This document shows positions 1-7,459 of a stretch of DNA of 49,824 nucleotides, in pieces. The DNA is from Lederbergia galactosidilytica (GTDB lineage Bacteria; Bacillota; Bacilli; Bacillales; Bacillaceae_C), in assembly GCF_017873565.1 (NCBI RefSeq), contig NZ_JAGGKH010000027.1:1-49824 (forward strand). Reading direction: 5' to 3'. The notes under the pieces were generated by a model that did not search any database, was not told the origin of the DNA, and worked only from the letters and a program-made list of their open reading frames with translations. Every line of letters starts with the position of its first letter. Positions within the stretch are counted from its first letter, which is position 1. The translations under genes were made by a program, and so were the position numbers.

Positions 1-176
1 ACTGACTTTTCTCTCCAAAATTATGGAAGGATGGGTCGGTTTTATTTGTTGGGCAGTAAAAAAATCAAAAAATCGGCAGATTTTCAGTGCCCTCCTTCGT
101 ACGGCGTAGGGTGGTTTTCTCGTTTTCCAGAAATGTCTTTTTAAGGAAATGTGCACTTATTGCACACACAATGCCT

Positions 177-221
177 TTAAAAAACTTCCTTTAGAAATTC
201 AAGAAATGATTCCATGATCAT
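177..221 (-). pseudogene. Tiny ORF with a very strong RBS, possible type I toxin remnant
   Basis: A 14-codon frame (MIMESFLEFLKEVF) follows a near-perfect AGGAGGTGA ribosome binding site on the minus strand. The leader, the AGGAGGTGATGATCATG start context and the MESF start recall the short holin-like type I toxins of Bacilli, which are usually about 30-40 residues with one membrane helix. Here the frame stops before any helix, so it looks truncated. The family link is from memory and is inference; the strong RBS and the short frame are seen directly. Confidence 0.35.
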
Positions 222-594
222 CACCTCCTTTCCTGAAGATGGAAAGAAGAGTGACAACCAACCACCCTCACACTATCCGGTTGCTGAGTTAGATATTATC
301 ATATTTTTGTGAAAACTACTATAAAAGGTGGAAACTTATGTTTTTTTCATTAGTCTTACTAACTCTAAGAGACCATTCTTTGGTAGGAAACGGATAAAAT
401 CCTGATTTTCCTTTAATAGCAGCTTCGGTAATTTTAACTTCGATCGACTCGATCATTTTTTAATTAATTAACTGATTATTTACTTCATTAAGTGAATCTT
501 GAACATTGTTTCCACAATAAATAGCCCTTAGAAGCTAACCTACCTTCCTACTAAGGGCATTGTTTTCCCTAATTAAGAAATCTATAGTTTTATA
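222..594. other. Intergenic stretch without a recognisable gene
   Basis: Between the tiny ORF and the Nudix gene I find no convincing coding frame. The leader of the tiny ORF lies at about 222-300. The only other structure is an 8-bp stem (524-531 with 551-558) just downstream of the Nudix stop. Confidence 0.5.
524..558 (-). terminator. Weak hairpin downstream of the Nudix gene
   Basis: GCCCTTAG at 524-531 pairs with CTAAGGGC at 551-558. The minus-strand side is followed by an AT-rich but not T-pure tract, so it is only a probable terminator for the gene ending at 595. Confidence 0.4.
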
Positions 595-1041
595 TCATGC
601 AAGAGAGTATTGATTAATTAAAGATTTGATGAGTGGATTAAGTCCACTTGGTAACTCATTAACTTTAAAAAATCTTGCTTCAGTTGTTTCTACACCGTCT
701 GCCTTTAAGTTACCGCCCCTGATTTCCTTTGTTACATAAGCAATTGTAACAGGATAAAATTCATCCCCATTTTGTAATTTGACATAATACTGCTCCCCTG
801 AGAAAACACCTACCAAATCAAGTTGGCCAACTTCAATGCCGGTTTCTTCTAAAACCTCCCTGCGTCCAGCCTCTTCAGCAGATTCCCCTAATTCCATAAA
901 ACCTCCAGGGACACCCCAAACTCCATCTTTTCTTTTTTGCAATAAGAATTCTCCATTTTCATTCATGACAGCGACGGCAACACCTACTAATATAAGAGGT
1001 TGATTCCCAACAATTTTACGTAAGTCCTCTATATATCCCAC
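595..1041 (-). CDS. Nudix hydrolase
   Basis: A cytoplasmic Nudix pyrophosphohydrolase that probably cleaves a nucleoside diphosphate linked to another moiety; the substrate cannot be told. The Nudix box is intact: GGFMELGES followed by REVLEETGIEV, with the metal-binding REXXEE glutamates. The frame stays open up to 1095, but I choose the GTG at 1041. It has a GGGAGGG site 8 bases upstream and gives the start MGYIEDLRKIVGNQPLILVG, the usual N-terminus of this subfamily. The product is 148 residues. It stands alone, and the next gene upstream is a GNAT acetyltransferase in the same direction. Confidence 0.85.
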   Translation of the reverse strand: MGYIEDLRKIVGNQPLILVGVAVAVMNENGEFLLQKRKDGVWGVPGGFMELGESAEEAGRREVLEETGIEVGQLDLVGVFSGEQYYVKLQNGDEFYPVTIAYVTKEIRGGNLKADGVETTEARFFKVNELPSGLNPLIKSLINQYSLA

Positions 1042-1184
1042 TAAACATTCCCTCCCGATAATATGCTTTGAATAGTTTCCTCTAATTCTACTCATTCAAA
1101 TTCATCACTATTCTTTTTATGAGACGACAAGATCCATTAATGGCAATTTATATACCGGCGATAATGTATTTTTATCATTTTGTT

Positions 1185-1715
1185 TTATTTTCTTAAATTA
1201 TTAAAGCGAAAAATAAGCTTATAACCGTCAAACGTTTCTCCTTTTTCTTCCTTATAGACACCATTAGTATAATTGGTAATCGTCTTTCGCCAAAATTTTT
1301 GTCCGACAATATTTTTCTCAGATGGATTCGTAAACAACTCCCAATTCCCCTCAAATTGTTCAAAAACCTGATTGGCTGCCTGCTCAGCTATTCCTTGACC
1401 TCTTAGGGATTGGATTAAAAAGAATTCATTGACGAAATAATCAATTCTTTTATTGCAATAGGGTGGGGACGCGATCAAGATAAAACCAGCTGGTTTCCCA
1501 TTGACCTTAATTAGAAAAGGGAATAAAACATCCGGTTTTTCCCACCAAATATTTTGTACTTTATACTGATCACTTAATGTTTGAAAATCATCACTATCCT
1601 CGTATATTCCATGAGCATTGGGAAATCTGTCGTAATGTCCTGATAGATCATAAAGATAGAAAGGGTATAAGTTTTTGATTATATAGTTATGTGTCTTACA
1701 ATAATTTAATCTCAA
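1185..1715 (-). CDS. GNAT family N-acetyltransferase
   Basis: A GCN5-related acetyltransferase that would move an acetyl group from acetyl-CoA to an unknown amine. The acetyl-CoA loop is visible as LRGQGIAEQAA, after a strand ending in FFLI, followed by NPSEKNIVGQKFWRK, typical of the C-terminal half. The usable start is unclear: the frame opens with a TTG at 1715 and no good ribosome binding site lies at the usual distance, so the first residues may be damaged or the true start may differ. The residues NLYPFYLYDLS near position 15 match the conserved start of this subgroup. No operon partner is evident. Confidence 0.75.
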   Translation of the reverse strand: MRLNYCKTHNYIIKNLYPFYLYDLSGHYDRFPNAHGIYEDSDDFQTLSDQYKVQNIWWEKPDVLFPFLIKVNGKPAGFILIASPPYCNKRIDYFVNEFFLIQSLRGQGIAEQAANQVFEQFEGNWELFTNPSEKNIVGQKFWRKTITNYTNGVYKEEKGETFDGYKLIFRFNNLRK

Positions 1716-1829
1716 TAATGAAGTTGTTTGTTCCTCTAATTTATCAAGTATAGTTACATCTGGGTTTAAGAGTACAAAGAGCTTGCATCCTTTACTACAA
1801 ATTTAATCTTTTAAAACCACATAGCAAAA

Positions 1830-2288
1830 CTATTTATGTGATACTTGCCAACTATAAAATTTCCAAATAACGATAAAGAAAAGCAAGTAACCAAAAAGGG
1901 AAAATTCATGTTTCCAATAAGTGGAATGAATAAATAAGCCAAATTGTTCTGCTATTTGTTCTGCTATGTATACAAATAAACTGCAAATGAACAGTAAGAG
2001 GTACCGGGATATTGGATGTAATCTTTTTAATACCAAAATAATAAGAAAAGAAAATACGGGCAGGATAAAAAGCGTGAATAAGATATTAATTGTAAATATT
2101 TCTGAAAACGGACGGCTTGGAAAGGAATATCGCCCTGCGCCCACCAATAAAAGATCTAAATAGGTTCCTACAAGTGAGGCGAACATAATGGTAGATAAAT
2201 AGGCTTTAGTACTTTGATTTCTTCGGTAATAATGTTTCTTTCGCAAGGATAGCAAACTCGATTTTCTCAAGCGTTTTACAATATTCAT
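1830..2288 (-). CDS. Membrane protein, CBO0543-like family
   Basis: A small integral membrane protein of about 152 residues with four likely helices: SLVGTYLDLLLVGAG, INILFTLFILPVFSFLIILVL, YLLLFICSLFVYIAEQ and LFGYLLFFIVIWKFY. The family is common in Bacillaceae and its function is unknown. The basic N-terminus (RLRKSSLLSLRKKHYYRRNQSTKAYLS) is typical of relatives. I prefer the ATG at 2288, with GGAG 9 bases upstream, over the ATG at 2303. Either way the start lies inside the end of the DUF2515 gene, giving an 83-98 base overlap in another frame, so the two are probably translationally linked. Confidence 0.65.
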   Translation of the reverse strand: MNIVKRLRKSSLLSLRKKHYYRRNQSTKAYLSTIMFASLVGTYLDLLLVGAGRYSFPSRPFSEIFTINILFTLFILPVFSFLIILVLKRLHPISRYLLLFICSLFVYIAEQIAEQFGLFIHSTYWKHEFSLFGYLLFFIVIWKFYSWQVSHK

Positions 2289-3367
2289 GATCAATAGCTC
2301 CATTCCCTTTAAACATATCCTTTTTTAAATAATGAATGACTTTCCAATCCGCATACCAATCCCCTTTCTCTACTTCTTTCTGATCCACATGATTCCACGC
2401 AAATTTTAATATGGGACTATATATTTTTGGGGCGTTTGGCTTTATACGACAGCTCTTTATTCTGCGCTGGTAGAAATGCCCAGGTACGGATTCATTAATA
2501 TCGTTAAATAAATGTGGCCAAAAATCTTTCCTTGAGCCTGTGTGGGGTTGTTGAATCGCCCACTTATAAATAGAGAAGTAGTTTTCCGGATCAAAAAGTA
2601 ATTCATACAAACGTTTCCCTAACAAAATCCGATCATGTAAAGAGGCAAATTGGTGAATGGTTTGGCCAATTAGTTGTATCTCTTTTCTAACGAAGAAAGG
2701 AAAAATAATTTGGTTTAAATCCAGTAACTCCTGTAGTTTAAATTCCAGCTTCTCTAGCACTGTGCTTTGATAATACGGATTCTGGATGACTCTTTTCTCT
2801 AAATAGCTTTGTTCATTGACAATCAATGCAATGGTCAAAAGATATTCGTCCCTGCTTCGGAAAAAGTAATTCCAAGTCGCTCCCATAAAAAAGGAGACAT
2901 GAAACAATGGTAAAAGGTGGAAAAGATTGGTGTTTCTTTTTACACTTTCTTCATAAAGCAGTAACTGCGGATAAATGTCTTGAAAGATTAGCCAATTGCC
3001 TCGCTCTAAAAAAATGAAAAACTGTTCTTGCTCCTCCGAAGATAAAATCCTTGATAATAGATCTCCCTTTAAATCGGTCATGTTCCAACCACCGTTTCGG
3101 GAAACCATATGTCCCAGAAAAGCCCAATGGATTTCAGGGAATCTTTTATAAAAATCTAAGTAAGCATTTGTTCGCGTCACATTATCGACATTTCTATTTT
3201 TTGTTTCATGCCTAATGTATTCGATTAAATTATATTCTGCGTCGTTTAATTGATTTACATGAATCGCGACTTTAAACCTCTTCGTTAATTCCTTTTTTAT
3301 TGCTTTTAGTTCAGGAGTAATTTTTTGACTGGACCATTTCTTTTTTAAACAATGGATGATGGCACAT
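2206..3367 (-). pseudogene. DUF2515 (YppC-like) protein with a one-base frameshift near the start
   Basis: The intact part (2206-3180, 324 residues from a GTG) matches the DUF2515 family: NVTRTNAYLDFYKRFPEIHWAF and HMVSRNGGWNMTDLKG are its hallmark N-terminal blocks. The function is unknown. Homologous reading continues about 55 residues upstream of 3180 without an ATG. A good start (ATG at 3367, AAAGGAG just upstream) opens the neighbouring frame and reads MCHHPLFKK. The two join only if one A is removed from the six-A run at 3341-3346 (T on the plus strand). This is either a true frameshift or a homopolymer sequencing error. If the latter, this is a normal CDS of about 387 residues. Confidence 0.75.
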
Positions 3368-3499
3368 CACTCCTTTCTTAATTATGTTATGGAGGAATAT
3401 GAGAATAAATGATGGAAAGCTAAAAAGTCATTAGATGTTTGGGGGAGTTGTGATAAAAAAAGCAGAATTGCTCGTTTAGCAGTACAAAGTTGGATCATA

Positions 3500-3590
3500 A
3501 GAACAAAGGGTGAACCGATGTTAACTTTATCGAGGAAGTAGAAGACGTAAATTTGCTAGCAGCTGGGCGCTGGACCTAGACGGAGCAATA
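3500..3590. repeat. Dispersed repeat, copy A
   Basis: This stretch resembles the reverse complement of about 42255-42330. Shared blocks include a GAACcGATGTTaACt-like stretch, GAGGAAGTAGAaGACG and ACGTAAATTTGCTAG. The two copies are diverged and differ by small indels. It is non-coding here. Confidence 0.65.
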
Positions 3591-3714
3591 GCCCAAATTG
3601 ATCCCCTCCTATCCCTCAAGGAAAATTCTCCTAATTTTATTTATTGGCAGGTACTTGATTCCAAATACTATCAGCTATTCCTCTTCTGTTCATACATTTA
3701 CCTTCTCTGAACTA

Positions 3715-3758
3715 GCATTTTCTTGGAAAACTTATCGCTAAGTTTTCCAAGAAAATGC
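3715..3758. repeat. Perfect 20-bp inverted repeat (hairpin)
   Basis: Bases 3715-3734 are exactly complementary to 3739-3758, leaving a 4-base loop (TCGC). There is no T tract on either side, so it is not an ordinary intrinsic terminator. No gene ends immediately beside it. Confidence 0.85.
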
Positions 3759-3796
3759 ATTGGCGGAGGAATCCCCAACTCTTGAAATTTAGAAGT

Positions 3797-3960
3797 AATT
3801 ACCCAAGAACACTGTCTACATCACGGCGGTTAAGCTTTTTTAATGGTTCGAAACCGCCATTACGTTCATTACCATATTCTAAAAAGAATGCATTATAATG
3901 TAAGATAGATACGACGTATCCATAATCATCTTCTGTGTTCAGGTGTTTTGAACGGAGTTT
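3797..3960 (-). pseudogene. C-terminal fragment of an unidentified gene
   Basis: The minus strand holds a 52-codon open stretch bounded upstream by a TGA. It reads SKHLNTEDDYGYVVSIL, HYNAFFLEYGNERNGGF and EPLKKLNRRDVDSVLG before its stop. Codon use and residue composition look like a real protein, but no start or RBS precedes it. I do not recognise the family. It may be the remains of a gene whose 5' part was lost near the SRPBCC gene. Confidence 0.4.
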
Positions 3961-4084
3961 TCACAACACATATGGACAATTGTTTTCAAGTTATTGTATC
4001 CATTTAAAAAGATTGTCTTTAGGAATGTTCGCTCTGAATCCTGTAGAATAATAATTGACATAATCATTGTAAGGGAGGTAAAGT

Positions 4085-4537
4085 ATGCCGATCATTAAGC
4101 ACACTATATTTATCGATGCCCCAATCCAAGTTTGTTTTGACCTCGCGAGAAACGTAGAAATACATACTGAAACAACTAAGAAGACGAAAGAAAGAGCCAT
4201 TGCTGGTGTAACAGAGGGACTTATGGAAAACGGTCAGACGGTAACATGGGAAGCCATCCATTTTGGCGTAAAGCAAAGATTAACAGCGAAGGTTATAAAA
4301 ATGGATAAACCGTATGCATTTACCGATGTAATGGTGAAGGGAGCATTCCACTCTTTCACACATACACATGAATTTATAGAAAGTGGCACGGGAACGATTA
4401 TGATAGATCGCTTTTCCTATCAATCTCCTTATGGCCTCCTAGGACGAATAGCGGATAGATTGTTTTTAGAAAAATATATGCGCAAATTTATTATAAATCG
4501 CGCCCAAGAGTTAAAAAGAATCGCTGAAAGAAAATAA
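4085..4537 (+). CDS. SRPBCC (START-like) family protein
   Basis: A soluble 150-residue protein of the SRPBCC superfamily, whose helix-grip fold encloses a hydrophobic ligand cavity. The start IIKHTIFIDAPIQVCFDLAR is the usual first strand and helix, and FHSFTHTHEFIESGTGTIMIDRFSY is the typical central sheet. Relatives are annotated as cell division inhibitor-like proteins, but nothing here proves that role. The ATG has an excellent AAGGGAGGT site 6 bases upstream. It is a single gene with no evident partner. Confidence 0.75.
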   Translation: MPIIKHTIFIDAPIQVCFDLARNVEIHTETTKKTKERAIAGVTEGLMENGQTVTWEAIHFGVKQRLTAKVIKMDKPYAFTDVMVKGAFHSFTHTHEFIESGTGTIMIDRFSYQSPYGLLGRIADRLFLEKYMRKFIINRAQELKRIAERK

Positions 4538-4797
4538 TTGAAATCGCATAGATTTATTGATCTTACCATTTAACAATTAGTCATGTGATCTCAAAAAAAT
4601 TTTCATTTCCCCTTACATCCTTCTACGCTTCATTAAATAAGAAGGTCTCCCCGATTAGAAAAACGATGCTTCACCTTAAATTCTAAAAATAAATTTTCTT
4701 TAAAGTTTTGGATGTAACACTAGATTTTATCTCTGAAATTGATAATAATTAAAGGTGGAGCGATTAAGAAAATAGTTAATTAATGGAGTTGCAAGTA

Positions 4798-5787
4798 ATG
4801 ATCACAATTTTAGATATCGCAAAAATGGCGAATGTTTCCCGGACTACTGTATCTCGCGTATTAAATAATAATGGTTATGTAAGTGCCGAAGCTAGAGAGC
4901 GTGTCCTGAAAGTGATAAAAGAAACAGGTTATGTTCCTAGTCAGCAGGCAAAGTCCCTTCGAACAAAAGAAACAAAAGTTGTTGGGGTTATTTTACCGAA
5001 AATTAGTACTGAAACTTCCAGTAAAGTAGTTAGTGGGATCGATAAAGTGTTAAGTGAACATGGTTATCAAATTTTGTTAGCCATTACAAATTTACAAGTT
5101 GAAAAAGAAATTGAGTATTTAAAGTTATTAGCGAATCGACAGGTGGATGGAATTATATTAGTTGCTACAAATGTACAGCAGGAACTTGTGGAGGAAATCC
5201 AGAATTTACGTGTTCCATTCATCGTAATTGGACAAAATATGCCTGGCATACCATCCGTTTATTACGATGACTACCAAGCCGCAAAGTTTTTAACTCAAAC
5301 TATTATTAACAAGGGCCAAAAGAAAATTGCTTATATTGGTGTACATGAGACAGACCAAGCGGTAGGTGTTTTAAGAAAAAAGGGATATATCGATGCTCTA
5401 AAAGAAAACCATATACCTATTAATGAAAATTGGATGGAAATCGGCGGTTTTCACTTAGAGTCTGGTTATGAATGTATGAAAAAAATAATAAAGAATAATA
5501 AAGACTTACCAGAGGCTATTTTTGCCACGACAGACCGAATAGCAATTGGGGCAATGTCCTACTTAACGGAAAAAAATATAAGAATCCCGGAAGATATGAA
5601 GATTGTAAGCATTGGTGCTTCAGAATTATCAAAGTATTCATCTCCAAAGCTGACAACAATTGATTATGAAAACGAAAAAGCGGGAAAGGCAGGAGCTGAG
5701 ATTTTATATAAAAAAATGAAGCAGGAAAGTATGGAAGCAGAGAAAATAGTATTAAATTATAGATTAATAATTGGGAATACTTTATAA
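4798..5787 (+). CDS. scrR: LacI family transcriptional regulator of the sucrose operon
   Basis: A DNA-binding repressor that probably responds to a sucrose-derived sugar. The N-terminal helix-turn-helix is ITILDIAKMANVSRTTVSRV, followed by the hinge region YVPSQQAKSLRTKET and a periplasmic-binding-protein-like effector domain. I choose the ATG at 4798: GGAG lies 9 bases upstream and the helix-turn-helix begins at once. The in-frame ATG at 4783 has no well-placed site. Length (329 residues) is normal for the family. Two palindromic operators lie between this gene and the EIIBC gene, so it most likely controls the downstream genes. Sucrose specificity is inferred from the linked GH32 enzyme. 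Confidence 0.85.
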   Translation: MITILDIAKMANVSRTTVSRVLNNNGYVSAEARERVLKVIKETGYVPSQQAKSLRTKETKVVGVILPKISTETSSKVVSGIDKVLSEHGYQILLAITNLQVEKEIEYLKLLANRQVDGIILVATNVQQELVEEIQNLRVPFIVIGQNMPGIPSVYYDDYQAAKFLTQTIINKGQKKIAYIGVHETDQAVGVLRKKGYIDALKENHIPINENWMEIGGFHLESGYECMKKIIKNNKDLPEAIFATTDRIAIGAMSYLTEKNIRIPEDMKIVSIGASELSKYSSPKLTTIDYENEKAGKAGAEILYKKMKQESMEAEKIVLNYRLIIGNTL

Positions 5788-5837
5788 TATAATTCATAAT
5801 GTATGTTTCTCAGCTTGAGGTGATTTACGAACAATGT

Positions 5838-5849
5838 GGAATCGATTCC
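5838..5849. promoter_or_regulatory. scrO1: LacI-type operator 1
   Basis: A perfect 12-bp palindrome, GGAATCGATTCC, preceded by TGT. It has the central CG typical of LacI-family operators. It is repeated 36 bp downstream, before the EIIBC gene. Confidence 0.85.
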
Positions 5850-5873
5850 CTTTCATAATTTTCTCAGTTTTGT

Positions 5874-5885
5874 GGAATCGATTCC
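5874..5885. promoter_or_regulatory. scrO2: LacI-type operator 2
   Basis: Second identical palindrome GGAATCGATTCC, also preceded by TGT, centred 36 bp from the first and about 56 bases before the EIIBC start. The double site suggests cooperative repression by the adjacent regulator. Confidence 0.85.
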
Positions 5886-5935
5886 TCATACAAGCGAGAA
5901 TCGTACAGCAAATAAACCTTAAGGAGTGATGAGTC

Positions 5936-7342
5936 ATGTCTGAAAATAGTCAAATAGCGACAGATTTAATTGCAGCGATTGGCGGAGAGGACAACATTAT
6001 TTCTGCAGCACACTGTGCCACCAGATTACGAGTAATGGTCAAAGATCAAGATAAAATTGATCAGGAACGTGTCGAAAATATCCCAAAAGTAAAAGGTGCT
6101 TTTTTCAACTCTGGGCAGTACCAAGTAATTTTTGGGACTGGAACAGTTAATCGAATGTATGAGGAAGTAGTCAAACTAGGGATTAGCGGCTCAACTAAAT
6201 CAGAACAAGCCCAAGAAGCAGTAAAATCTGGAAATAGTTTTCAACGCATCATCCGTACTTTTGGTGATGTATTTGTTCCTATTATCCCTGCTCTTGTAGC
6301 TACAGGATTATTTATGGGCCTACGTGGACTTATTATGCAAGAACAAATTCTAGGTTTATTTGGATTAACCCCAGATGATATTTCTCAGAACTTTATTCTA
6401 TTTACGGAAGTTTTAACTGATACAGCCTTTGTTTTTTTACCGGCATTGGTTGCCTGGTCTGCATTTCGTGTATTCGGTGGTAATCCTACAATCGGGTTAG
6501 TTTTAGGATTAATGCTTGTTAGCCCTTCATTACCAAATGCATATTCAGTAGCATCCGGTGATATTGATCCCATTATAATATTTGGTTTTATTCCAGTTGT
6601 AGGTTATCAAGGTTCTGTATTACCGGCATTCATTGCAGGATTCGTCGGCGCCAAGCTGGAGCGGTGGATCCGAAAAAGAGTTCCAGAAGTGTTGGATTTA
6701 ATTGTAACCCCATTCTTAACATTGTTAATTATGATTACTTTGGCGTTATTTGTTATCGGACCTATTTTCCATTCAGCAGAAAATATCATTCTAGCTATTT
6801 TCAAGGCTATATTAGAATGGCCATTAGGCATTAGTGGTATTATAATCGGTGGCTTAAACCAGCTAATTGTTGTCACTGGTGTCCACCATATCTTTAATAT
6901 GTTGGAAATTCAGCTGTTGGAAGCCTTCGGTAATAATCCATATAATGCGATCGTAACATGTTCTGTTGCTGCACAAGGTGGTGCCGCGCTTGCAGTCGGA
7001 TTAAAAACAAAGTCTGCAAAACTAAAAGCCTTAGCTCTTCCTTCCTCTCTATCAGCTTTCTTAGGAATTACAGAGCCAGCTGTTTTCGGGGTCAATCTTC
7101 GTTACTTCAAACCCTTTGTATTCGCTTTAGTCGGTGGTGGTGTAGGAGGTTTCTTATCTGCTATTTTTGGTCTAAAAGCAACTGGGATGGCGATCACGGT
7201 AATCCCTGGAACGCTTCTCTATTTAAATGGCCAAATTTTGTTATACCTACTTGTAAATATAGTCGCGATTGCAACGGCCTTTATTTTAACATGGTTCTTC
7301 GGATTCTCAGATAAATTAGTAAAAGATTTAAATAAAAACTAG
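5936..7342 (+). CDS. scrA: PTS sucrose-type transporter, EIIBC
   Basis: A membrane permease of the phosphotransferase system (glucose-sucrose class) that imports and phosphorylates sucrose. The EIIB domain (about residues 1-85) carries the phosphorylated Cys27 in AAHCATRLR. The EIIC domain follows with about ten helices and the motif GITEPAVFGVN. Close relatives are the SacP/ScrA proteins, judged from SAAHCATRLR and KGAFFNSGQYQVIFGTG. The start has AAGGAGTGA 8 bases upstream. There is no fused EIIA; a separate EIIA gene lies two genes downstream. Expression is probably controlled by the two upstream operators. Confidence 0.9.
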   Translation: MSENSQIATDLIAAIGGEDNIISAAHCATRLRVMVKDQDKIDQERVENIPKVKGAFFNSGQYQVIFGTGTVNRMYEEVVKLGISGSTKSEQAQEAVKSGNSFQRIIRTFGDVFVPIIPALVATGLFMGLRGLIMQEQILGLFGLTPDDISQNFILFTEVLTDTAFVFLPALVAWSAFRVFGGNPTIGLVLGLMLVSPSLPNAYSVASGDIDPIIIFGFIPVVGYQGSVLPAFIAGFVGAKLERWIRKRVPEVLDLIVTPFLTLLIMITLALFVIGPIFHSAENIILAIFKAILEWPLGISGIIIGGLNQLIVVTGVHHIFNMLEIQLLEAFGNNPYNAIVTCSVAAQGGAALAVGLKTKSAKLKALALPSSLSAFLGITEPAVFGVNLRYFKPFVFALVGGGVGGFLSAIFGLKATGMAITVIPGTLLYLNGQILLYLLVNIVAIATAFILTWFFGFSDKLVKDLNKN

Positions 7343-7377
7343 TTTTGTAAAAGGCTGATATTACAAGATCATATATG

Positions 7378-7410
7378 AGCGGTGAAGAGTATGAACTTAC
7401 TCTTTCCGCT
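7378..7410 (+). terminator. Hairpin between scrA and scrB
   Basis: AGCGG at 7378-7382 pairs with CCGCT at 7406-7410, with the inner AAGAGTA pairing to TACTCTT; TTTT follows. It could be a partial terminator that lowers expression of the hydrolase and EIIA relative to the permease. Confidence 0.7.
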
Positions 7411-7459
7411 TTTCTGCTGTAATGATTATCCCCTTATTATATGAAAAAAGGAGCTCAAT

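Noticed and set aside
6385-6573. Minus-strand frame inside the EIIBC gene
   Set aside because: It lies fully inside the well-supported permease gene and has no start signal or family feature.
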